Positions 18,676 through 25,488 of a DNA stretch of 47,118 nt are shown in pieces. Source of the stretch: CAZFZT01 sp964523675. GTDB lineage: Bacteria > Planctomycetota > Phycisphaerae > Phycisphaerales > SM1A02. Made by a program: the position numbers and the translations under genes. The notes under the pieces are model-generated. The model had not been told where the DNA came from, made no database searches, and worked only from the letters and a program-made list of their open reading frames with translations. The stretch is from the NCBI GenBank assembly GCA_964523675.1, contig CAZFZT010000016.1:1-47118 (forward strand), written 5' to 3'. Positions within the stretch are counted from its first letter, which is position 1. Every line of letters begins with the position of its first letter.

Positions 18676-19269
18676 ATGCCGTGCTATGAGTTTGAGGGTT
18701 GCAGACCTGTGGTCGATCCGAGCGCGTTCGTGCATCCGAGCGCAGTGCTGATTGGCGATGTCATTGTCAGCGCAGGTTGTCTCGTCGGACCATGTGCCTC
18801 ACTCCGGGGCGACATCGGGCGCATCATCATGCAGCGCGGCTCCAACGTGCAGGACAACTGCACCGTCCACTGCTTTCCCGGCAAGGATGTGGTGATTGAA
18901 GAAGATGGGCATGTCGGGCATGGCGCGGTGCTGCACGGCTGCCGCGTCGGGCGAAACGCGATGATCGGCATGAACAGCGTCGTCATGGACGATGCCGTGA
19001 TCGGCGAGAGCGCGTTCGTCGCGGCAATGAGTTTCGTGAAGGCGGGCTTCGAAGTGCCGGCAAGAACACTCGTTGCTGGTGTCCCTGCGAAGATCCTGCG
19101 CGAACTTTCTGATGATGAAATCAAATGGAAGAGCGAAGGCACGGGGTACTACCAGCACCTGGCGCGGCGGTACCTGGCGACCATGAAGGAAGTCGAGCCG
19201 CTGCGCGAGGTGGAGGAGAACCGGGGGCGCGTGCCTGAACTTGTGTATAAGCCGAAGCATGAAGCGTGA
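18676..19269 (+). CDS. paaY: PaaY-like gamma-carbonic-anhydrase-fold thioesterase
   Basis: A 197-residue left-handed beta-helix (hexapeptide repeat) protein. It resembles PaaY over its whole length: VVDPSAFVHPSAVLIGDV, ASLRGDIGRI, QDNCTVHCFPGKD, EEDGHVGHGAVLHGC, a C-terminal AKILRELSDDE, and VEPLREVE. Metal-binding histidines are expected at H65, H82 and H87. PaaY hydrolyses dead-end CoA adducts formed during phenylacetyl-CoA breakdown. The alternative is a general gamma-carbonic anhydrase, but the long C-terminal helix and the nearby paaN homologue favour PaaY. The upstream frame is repeat-derived and is not part of the gene. Confidence 0.85.
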   Translation: MPCYEFEGCRPVVDPSAFVHPSAVLIGDVIVSAGCLVGPCASLRGDIGRIIMQRGSNVQDNCTVHCFPGKDVVIEEDGHVGHGAVLHGCRVGRNAMIGMNSVVMDDAVIGESAFVAAMSFVKAGFEVPARTLVAGVPAKILRELSDDEIKWKSEGTGYYQHLARRYLATMKEVEPLREVEENRGRVPELVYKPKHEA

Positions 19270-19270
19270 G

Positions 19271-19400
19271 AATCACCGGAGAGACGCAGAGGCACAGAGA
19301 GAGCGTTTTGATAGACTGTTTTGAGGACGGTGGCACGGGCGAGACGCCCGTGCCACTGACATCATCTCTCTCTGCGTTCTCTGCGTCTCTGCGGTGAATC
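19271..19400. repeat. Nested palindrome filling the paaY-E2 spacer
   Basis: The outer arms at 19271-19303 and 19363-19400 carry GAGACGCAGAGGCACAGAG and its near complement. The inner hairpin at 19330-19356 has a perfect 11-bp stem, GTGGCACGGGC with a GAGAC loop. Together they take up nearly the whole 143-base spacer. Similar ACGCAGAGA-type repeats are widespread in environmental bacterial genomes, as I recall. There is no T-tract. Confidence 0.9.
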
Positions 19401-19406
19401 TAAGGT
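19401..19406 (+). promoter_or_regulatory. TAnnnT hexamer (TAAGGT) at leaderless spacing before the E2 gene
   Basis: TAAGGT ends 6 nt before the ATG at 19413. It is a weak -10 by consensus but sits at the same distance as the stronger examples. Confidence 0.3.
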
Positions 19407-19412
19407 TTCGAC

Positions 19413-20732
19413 ATGGCAAGAGAATTCAAACTCCCCGATCTTGGTGAAGGCGTTCATGAAGGGCAGATCGTGCGTCTGCATTTCAAGGAAGGCGATCATG
19501 TGAAGGAAGATCAGCCCTTGATGGAAGTCGAGACGGACAAGGCGGCGGTGGAGATACCGTGTCCGTTCACGGGTGTGATCGAGAAGTGGAACGTGAAGGA
19601 AGGGCAGGTCGTGCATGTGGGGGATGTGATGGTGCGGTTTGGGGGTGAAGGGAAAAGTGAAGTGAAGGAGGCGGCGGCGCGGGCTAAGCCGCAAGCGGCT
19701 GTTGCGCAGGCGATGGCCGCGACGGTCGCGGAGCGCGCCGGCGGAAGCGTGGGCACACGCGCCCCGGCTTCGCCGGCGGTGCGGAAACTTGCGCGGCAAC
19801 TTGGCGTTGATCTTGATTCGGTGCAGGGCTCCGGGCCGGGTGGTCGCGTTTCGCGCGAGGACGTCGAGCGCGCGGCGAAGGGGGAAGCGAAGCCAACGAC
19901 AGTCGTGACGCCGGTTGCGCGGCCGGCGCGGGCTAAGCCGCAAGCGGATTCGATCGGCGGCCTGCCGGATGGTAAGGATGACACCGACCAGTACGGCCCG
20001 GTCCGGCGCGTGCCGATCACACAGGCGCGTAAGACGATTGCGAACGTCATGGCCCAGTCGTGGTCAACGATCCCTCATGCAACTGATACGGATGATGCGG
20101 ATGTGACGGAACTGGAGAAGCTCCGCCGCGGGTATCTCTCGGAAGACCGCGAGGGGGGCCCGAAGATCACGATGCTGGCGTTTGTGATTCGCGCGGTGGT
20201 CCGCGCTCTGGAAAAATTTCCGGAGTTCAACGCGAGTTTCGATGCAGAGAAACAGGAGGTCATCTACCGCAGGTACATCAACATTGCTGTGGGCGTTCAC
20301 ACGGAGCGCGGCCTGATCGCGCCGGTCATTCGCGATGCGAACACCTTGAGCGTTACGGACATTGCGATCGCGCTGGATGAAATCGCCAACAAGGCCCGCA
20401 GCGCATCCTTTGCAGTCAACGACACGCGCGGCGGGACGTACACGATTTCCAATCCGGGAGCGGTGGGGGGGAGCCGGTACTCGACGCCGATCATCACGCC
20501 GCCGCAGGTGGCGGTGCTCGCGATCGGGAGGTCGAAGTGGATGCCATGGGTTGTTTCCCCGTCCCTTGATGGAGGGGGTCAGGCGGTGGGTGAAATGCGG
20601 CGCATCGAGCCACGGCTCATCATGCCGCTGTCACATTCGATCGATCATCGTTTGCTCGACGGCGGCGTCGAAGTGCAGTTCCTGCGGCATGTGATTGGTC
20701 ATCTCGAGAATCCGGGCCGGCTGGTGCTTTGA
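19413..20732 (+). CDS. Dihydrolipoamide acyltransferase (E2) of a 2-oxoacid dehydrogenase complex
   Basis: A 439-residue E2. It has one N-terminal lipoyl domain with lipoylated K43 in EVETDKAAVEIP. A peripheral-subunit-binding domain follows at about 115-150 (ASPAVRKLARQLGVDLDSV, GPGGRVSREDVERA). The catalytic acyltransferase domain ends in SHSIDHRLLDGG (H412, D416) and FLRHVIGHLENPGRLVL. It moves the acyl group from E1 to CoA. Whether the substrate is pyruvate or branched-chain oxoacids cannot be told, because no E1 genes are in the window. Both interdomain linkers contain ARAKPQA, encoded by an identical 22-base repeat. The E3 gene follows after about 106 bases. Confidence 0.93.
   Translation: MAREFKLPDLGEGVHEGQIVRLHFKEGDHVKEDQPLMEVETDKAAVEIPCPFTGVIEKWNVKEGQVVHVGDVMVRFGGEGKSEVKEAAARAKPQAAVAQAMAATVAERAGGSVGTRAPASPAVRKLARQLGVDLDSVQGSGPGGRVSREDVERAAKGEAKPTTVVTPVARPARAKPQADSIGGLPDGKDDTDQYGPVRRVPITQARKTIANVMAQSWSTIPHATDTDDADVTELEKLRRGYLSEDREGGPKITMLAFVIRAVVRALEKFPEFNASFDAEKQEVIYRRYINIAVGVHTERGLIAPVIRDANTLSVTDIAIALDEIANKARSASFAVNDTRGGTYTISNPGAVGGSRYSTPIITPPQVAVLAIGRSKWMPWVVSPSLDGGGQAVGEMRRIEPRLIMPLSHSIDHRLLDGGVEVQFLRHVIGHLENPGRLVL
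19677..19698 (+). repeat. 22-bp direct repeat in the E2 linker (copy 1)
   Basis: Identical over 22 bases to 19926-19947. The core CCGCAAGCGG is a short palindrome. It reads ARAKPQA in the linker before the subunit-binding domain. Confidence 0.85.
19926..19947 (+). repeat. 22-bp direct repeat in the E2 linker (copy 2)
   Basis: The second identical copy, in the linker after the subunit-binding domain, again reading ARAKPQA. Confidence 0.85.
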
Positions 20733-20826
20733 TCTTTTTGTGATCGCTACCCGGGGCATCGCTTGGGCGACGCCCCCGGAAGCGCGGCTTCTGCGCTTTG
20801 CCCCGGCTTGTGTTGCGCGGGTCATG

Positions 20827-20832
20827 TACCAT
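20827..20832 (+). promoter_or_regulatory. -10-like TACCAT, leaderless spacing before the E3 gene
   Basis: TACCAT ends 6 nt before the ATG at 20839. It would allow E3 to be transcribed separately from E2. Confidence 0.45.
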
Positions 20833-20838
20833 GAGCGC

Positions 20839-22263
20839 ATGGTTGTTGGCGAATTCACCATTGAGACCGAACTTGCGATCATCGGCGGCGGCCCGGGCGG
20901 GTACACGGCTGCATTTCGCGCCGCCGAACTCGGCGTGCAGACGATGGTGATTGATGAGCGCGATGAACTGGGCGGCGTGTGCCTGCATGCCGGTTGCATT
21001 CCTTCGAAAACGCTGCTGCACATCGCGGAGGCGATTCACACGGGCGAGGAAGCGGCACAGTTCGGCGTGTGCTTCGATCGGCCGCGTATTGATCTTGAGA
21101 AGATGCGGGCGTGGGTGAACAAGAGTCGGGCGACGCTCGCCAAGGGGCTGACCTCGACTGCGAAGAAGCACGGTGTTGAGTTCGTGCAGGGCAGAGCGAA
21201 CTTCGAGGATTCGCGGCGGCTGACTGTCGTGGGCGGCGAAGGCGGCACGGCTCGGATTCGCTTTCGCAGGGCCATCATCGCCACAGGCGCACGATCGCGG
21301 CCACACCCTGTCCTGCCCTTTGACGGCAAGCGCGTCATTACTGCGGCGGAAGCGCTCGAACTTCCGATCGATCAATGCGGCTCAACGAATTGCCGCGTCC
21401 TGATTGTGGGCAACAACTACAACGCCATCGAACTGGCATGCATTTATTCAGCGATCGGGTGCGCTGCGACGCTCATCACCAGGAGCGATCGCATGTTGCC
21501 GGATGCGGATGACGATCTGTCGCGCCCCCTGCTGCGGCGGGTCAAAGAACGCGCCGAACACTTTGCGACCCAGGTTCAGGTCGAGAGCGCTTCCGAGAGT
21601 AACGGCCGGCTCGATATTGCCTTCAACGGAGCGGATTCGCCGAAACGGACTGACTTCGACCTCGTCATTATCGCTTCTGAGCCGATGCCGAACGTCGATG
21701 GTCTTGCGCTTGAGAAGACCGGGGTTCGGCTGGATGAAGAGGGCTTTATCAGTGTCAATCCGCAGCAGCAGACCGCCGACCCGCGCATCCTTGCGGTGGG
21801 GGATGTCACCGGGCGGCCGATGCTTGCGGATCATGCAATGCTCGAAGCGCGCGTGGCGGCGGAGGTCGTGGCTGGTTGGAACAGCTCGGTGGATCGCCGG
21901 GCTGTCGCGTTTGTGATGTTCACCGATCCTCAACTGGCGTGGTGCGGCCTGACGGAACACCAAGCCCGGGCAGACGGCATTGAGCATCGCGTCATCAAGA
22001 TTCCATGGGGCGCGTCCGGCCGGGCAGTCGGCATGGGCCGCACCGACGGCGTGACGAAGATCATCTTCGATCCCGACACGAAACTCATCCTCGGCATCGG
22101 CATCACCGGCGTCGGCGCGGCTGAATTGATCGCAGAGGGCGTTCTCGCCATCGAAATGGGCGCTGTGCTTGATGATCTTGCCGGCGCGATTCACCCGCAT
22201 CCGACGCTGAGTGAATTGATCTCCGTGGCGGCCGGCCGCGTAGAGGATTCGGATGAGTTCTGA
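20839..22263 (+). CDS. lpdA: Dihydrolipoamide dehydrogenase (E3)-like flavoprotein with altered NAD motif
   Basis: A 474-residue pyridine nucleotide-disulfide oxidoreductase that would reoxidise lipoamide on the upstream E2. The FAD site IIGGGPGGYTAAFRAAELG and the redox disulfide GGVCLHAGCIPSKT (C48, C53) are intact. So are the second FAD motif AVGDVTGRPMLA and the C-terminal active-site pair in HPHPTLSE (H454, E459). The NAD-binding Rossmann loop is unusual: G191-N-N-Y-N-A-I-E198 instead of GxGxxGxE, losing two of three glycines. The usual TGRxPN is replaced by ASEPMPN. NAD affinity or acceptor may therefore differ. The start at 20839 fits the N-terminus of the family. The stop overlaps the next start by 11 bases. 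Confidence 0.88.
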   Translation: MVVGEFTIETELAIIGGGPGGYTAAFRAAELGVQTMVIDERDELGGVCLHAGCIPSKTLLHIAEAIHTGEEAAQFGVCFDRPRIDLEKMRAWVNKSRATLAKGLTSTAKKHGVEFVQGRANFEDSRRLTVVGGEGGTARIRFRRAIIATGARSRPHPVLPFDGKRVITAAEALELPIDQCGSTNCRVLIVGNNYNAIELACIYSAIGCAATLITRSDRMLPDADDDLSRPLLRRVKERAEHFATQVQVESASESNGRLDIAFNGADSPKRTDFDLVIIASEPMPNVDGLALEKTGVRLDEEGFISVNPQQQTADPRILAVGDVTGRPMLADHAMLEARVAAEVVAGWNSSVDRRAVAFVMFTDPQLAWCGLTEHQARADGIEHRVIKIPWGASGRAVGMGRTDGVTKIIFDPDTKLILGIGITGVGAAELIAEGVLAIEMGAVLDDLAGAIHPHPTLSELISVAAGRVEDSDEF

Positions 22264-24535
22264 CGTCAAGCGGCAACGCACCGGAAGGGAAGATGGCGGC
22301 GTGCGGCTGCCATCATGGCTGGCTGGCGCGATCATCGTGTTGTTGACGCTGATTGCGTACTACCCTGCCATGAGCAGCGGCGGCTATATCTGGGATGACG
22401 ATTCCTATGTCACGGAGAACGCGCTGCTTTGGGAGGATGGCGGACTGCGGCGGATCTGGTGGCCGGATGATCCGTTCCAGGATCGCTCGCCGAATGCCGG
22501 GTCGCTGCCTTTTCTCAAGAAGTGGTTCAAGCCCCAGACGCCGCAGTATTACCCGGCGGTCTTTACAACGTTCTGGCTCGAGCACAAGTTGTGGGGCTTC
22601 ACGCCGAGCGGCTTTCACGCGGTGAACGTTCTGTTGCACGCAGCAAATGCAGTGCTGTTGTGGCTGATCCTTGTGCGATTGCGCGTGCCGGGGGCCTGGA
22701 TGATCGGCGCCGTGTTCGCGCTGCATCCAATCCACGTTGAAACGGTCGCGTGGGTGACAGAGCGCAAGAACACGCTCTCGCTGCTCTTCTACCTGATTGC
22801 GGCGATGTCGTATCTGACGTTTGATCGAGTTCGATTCGGATGGACAATCAGCGGCGAGACGCGCCGGAGCGCAACGCCAACTCAACTCGTCACATCGCTT
22901 CCCCGCAGCGGCGGCTGGGGTTGGTATGTCCTCGCGCTCTGCATGTTCGTCCTCGCACTTTTGAGTAAGAGTGTTACATGTTCGTTGCCTGCTGCGCTGA
23001 TTCTGGTGCTCTTCTGGCTCCGCGCGCCTCTGACGCCAAGGCGGCTGGCGCCTTTGATTCCGTTCTTTGTGATCGGCGTCATCCTGGCGATGAACACCGC
23101 GCTCATCGAGTATGAACTGGTGGGGGCGCGCGGTTCGGACTTCGAGTTCACGGTTGCACAGCGCACCATCATTGCCAGCCGGGCGCTGCTGTTTTATGTC
23201 GCCAAGCATCTCTGGCCGCACCCGCTCATCTTCGTGTACCCGCGCTGGGACATAGACGCGGTTGATCTGCTGCAATGGCTGCCGCTGGTCTTCTGGATTC
23301 TGGTGGGAGCGGCCTGCCTCATCGCGGTGCTGCGCGGCGTGCGCGGGCCGTTCGTCGCGCTCTCACTGTTCGCAGGCACTGCATTTCCTGCGCTTGGGTA
23401 CTTCAACGTGTACCCGCACATCTTCTCATTCGTTGCGGACCATTTCATTTATCACGCAAGCATCGGCTTGATCGCGTTCGTCATTGGCGCAGCGGCGCAT
23501 GTCATACGGCGAGTGAACCGGTCGGCAGGCAACGATCGATCCATGCGGCCGGCGACAATCGTGGCCGCGGCGCTCCTGCTGATCGCACTGGGGGCGAAGA
23601 CCTTCAGCCAGTCGCAACAGTACGAAAGCGCGGAGCGCGTGTATCGCAGGACGATTGCGCTCAATCCAGAAGCATGGATGCCGCACAACAATCTTGCTGC
23701 GATGCTGATCAAAGAAGCGGGGGAGCGGGCGCGGGCCGGCGATGATCGCACAATGCGGGCCCTGGCTCTTGAAGCGATCGCTCATGCTGACCAGGCCATT
23801 GCGGCGCGGCAGAAGAATCACCGCGCGCATTCGAATCGCGCAGAGGCGCTGCGACTGCTGGGGAGATATGAAGAAGCGCTGGCCGGCATTGAAGACGCGA
23901 TCGCGCTGGTGGAGCGCGATGGTGAACCGGAGTCGTATCACATTGAATACACATGGGGGCGAGGCCGCATCCTGCACCATCTCGGCCGCTACGAAAGCGC
24001 CATTGAAGCGCACCAGAGTGCGGTCAATCGTGAGCCGGAGAATCCGATGTACCGTCATGATCTGGCGGTGGCGCTGCTTGAAGGAGAGCATTGGGCCGAG
24101 GCGGCCGAGCAGTTCGAAGCCATCCATGCGATGAGGCCGGAGCACCTCGGCACGATCGTGCGGCTTGGCGCGATCCATCAGCGAAGCGGAAACTACGCAC
24201 GGGCCGAGCACTTTCTGCGGCTGGCGATCGAACATGCGCAGACGATGGCAGAGGAGTTTGCGGCAGGGGCGCGGTTGATCCGCCTGCTGGCGACTGCCCC
24301 TGATCCGGATGTGCGCAATGTTGACGAGGCCCTGTACTACGCCACCGGCATGGCGGAAGCGACCGAGTATCGCGATCCGGGCATCCTGAGCATCCTGGCA
24401 GACGTTCACGCCGCTGCCGGGAATGTTGAAGAAGCGCGGCAGATCGCGCAGCGCGCCCTTTCCCTGGCGCGGGAGTCAGGTTTGCGCGATGTGGAAGAGA
24501 CGCTGCTGCAACAGTTGCAGCGGTTGCCGCCGTGA
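22253..24535 (+). CDS. TMTC-like (DUF1736/GT-C) membrane protein with TPR domain
   Basis: A 760-residue protein. The N-terminal half has about eleven membrane helices with TMTC-type features: an Asp-rich first loop YIWDDDSYVTENALL, the FHAVNVLLHAANAVLLW helix, and the HPIHVETVAWVTERKNTLS motif. The C-terminal half (from about 470) is a set of TPR repeats (YRRTIALNPEAWMPHNNLAA, SNRAEALRLLGRYEEALAG). TMTC proteins in animals are O-mannosyltransferases; bacterial relatives are presumed lipid-linked-sugar-dependent glycosyltransferases, but their reactions are largely untested. The ATG overlaps the E3 stop by 11 bases, so it is probably translationally coupled to a metabolic gene, an odd pairing. 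It converges on kdsB with 19 bases between and no terminator. Confidence 0.82.
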   Translation: MSSDVKRQRTGREDGGVRLPSWLAGAIIVLLTLIAYYPAMSSGGYIWDDDSYVTENALLWEDGGLRRIWWPDDPFQDRSPNAGSLPFLKKWFKPQTPQYYPAVFTTFWLEHKLWGFTPSGFHAVNVLLHAANAVLLWLILVRLRVPGAWMIGAVFALHPIHVETVAWVTERKNTLSLLFYLIAAMSYLTFDRVRFGWTISGETRRSATPTQLVTSLPRSGGWGWYVLALCMFVLALLSKSVTCSLPAALILVLFWLRAPLTPRRLAPLIPFFVIGVILAMNTALIEYELVGARGSDFEFTVAQRTIIASRALLFYVAKHLWPHPLIFVYPRWDIDAVDLLQWLPLVFWILVGAACLIAVLRGVRGPFVALSLFAGTAFPALGYFNVYPHIFSFVADHFIYHASIGLIAFVIGAAAHVIRRVNRSAGNDRSMRPATIVAAALLLIALGAKTFSQSQQYESAERVYRRTIALNPEAWMPHNNLAAMLIKEAGERARAGDDRTMRALALEAIAHADQAIAARQKNHRAHSNRAEALRLLGRYEEALAGIEDAIALVERDGEPESYHIEYTWGRGRILHHLGRYESAIEAHQSAVNREPENPMYRHDLAVALLEGEHWAEAAEQFEAIHAMRPEHLGTIVRLGAIHQRSGNYARAEHFLRLAIEHAQTMAEEFAAGARLIRLLATAPDPDVRNVDEALYYATGMAEATEYRDPGILSILADVHAAAGNVEEARQIAQRALSLARESGLRDVEETLLQQLQRLPP

Positions 24536-24554
24536 TTGTGAGCACGCTCTTGAC

Positions 24555-25301
24555 TTAAACGGCCGCGCTCTTGAAGCGCTGCACGAAAGCGTCGTATTGC
24601 TCCGGCGTGTCGATGCCCTGTGCGATGATGGGAGACGGCGCGACGGCGACCGAAATGTCGTAGCCGTGTTCAAGCACGCGCAACTGCTCAAGACGCTCGG
24701 ATCGCTCCAGCGGCGTCGGTGAGAGTGTCGGATATGCCTTGAGGAACTCGCGGCGGTACACGTACAACCCGATGTGTTTGAGCGGCATTACTTCCGGCGG
24801 GTCCGTCTGGTCGCGATCGTGCGGAATGAGCGAACGCGAGAAGTAAAGCGCCCGGCCGCGCCGATCGAGCACGACCTTGACTACGTTCGGATCGCGCGGA
24901 TTCTCATTGGAGCCAAACGGCGCAGCGACCGTTGCCATGGAAACCGACTGGTCCGATTGAATCGTCTCAACAGCAAGGTCGATCATCGCCGGGTCCATCT
25001 CCGGCTCATCCCCCTGCACGTTCACCACAATCGGAGCGTCGATCGACTGCGCTGCTTCGGCGATGCGGCTGGTGCCATTCTCATGATCGCTGCGCGTCAT
25101 GATGCACTCACCACCGAAGGCCCGCACGACGCGGGCGATGCGCTCATCATCGGCAGCTACGATCACGCGCGCGACCCGCGTGGCCTGCATGGCGCGCTCG
25201 TACACATGCTGCACAAGCGGCTTGCCGGTGCGATCGGCGAGCACCTTCTCGGGGAAGCGCACCGAAGCGAGACGGGCGGGAATGACGGCTGTTGCGCGCA
25301 T
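24555..25301 (-). CDS. kdsB: 3-deoxy-manno-octulosonate cytidylyltransferase (CMP-Kdo synthetase)
   Basis: A 248-residue, full-length KdsB. It activates Kdo with CTP for LPS inner core or lipid A assembly in the cytoplasm. Motifs are the nucleotide-binding N-terminus AVIPARLASVRFPEKVLAD, then GGECIMTRSDHENGTSRIAE, the metal-binding NVQGDEPEMD, HIGLYVYRREFL and the C-terminal DTPEQYDAF. It is evidence that the organism makes a Kdo-containing outer membrane. No other LPS core genes are adjacent. A minus-strand TATAAA hexamer ends 5 nt before the ATG, so the transcript is probably leaderless. Confidence 0.95.
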   Translation of the reverse strand: MRATAVIPARLASVRFPEKVLADRTGKPLVQHVYERAMQATRVARVIVAADDERIARVVRAFGGECIMTRSDHENGTSRIAEAAQSIDAPIVVNVQGDEPEMDPAMIDLAVETIQSDQSVSMATVAAPFGSNENPRDPNVVKVVLDRRGRALYFSRSLIPHDRDQTDPPEVMPLKHIGLYVYRREFLKAYPTLSPTPLERSERLEQLRVLEHGYDISVAVAPSPIIAQGIDTPEQYDAFVQRFKSAAV

Positions 25302-25306
25302 GATGC

Positions 25307-25312
25307 TTTATA
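25307..25312 (-). promoter_or_regulatory. -10-like TATAAA, leaderless spacing before kdsB
   Basis: On the minus strand TATAAA (5 of 6 to consensus) ends 5 nt before the kdsB ATG at 25301. Confidence 0.5.
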
Positions 25313-25319
25313 CAACTCG

Positions 25320-25481
25320 GAAAGCCACAGAAGGCCACGGGGGGGGTGGAGAGCAGAAAGGGGCTGATTCAAAGAACAGCCAGGTGGCTACGCGAGCGCG
25401 CCACGCAGTGTACCTCATGCGCTTGCGTCGCGTAGCGACGGAGCAGTTGTAACGCTGTGGCGCTCCGTGGCCCTCCGCAGT
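25320..25481. repeat. Intergenic composite palindrome with GGCCACGG-type arms
   Basis: The left arm at about 25320-25348 (AAGCCACAGAAGGCCACGGG) and right arm at about 25455-25481 (CTGTGGCGCTCCGTGGCCCT) are imperfect inverted copies. A small hairpin CGTCGC-GTA-GCGACG at about 25426-25440 lies between. It fills the spacer between kdsB and the end of the TPR gene. Confidence 0.75.
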
Positions 25482-25488
25482 GCGTCGA

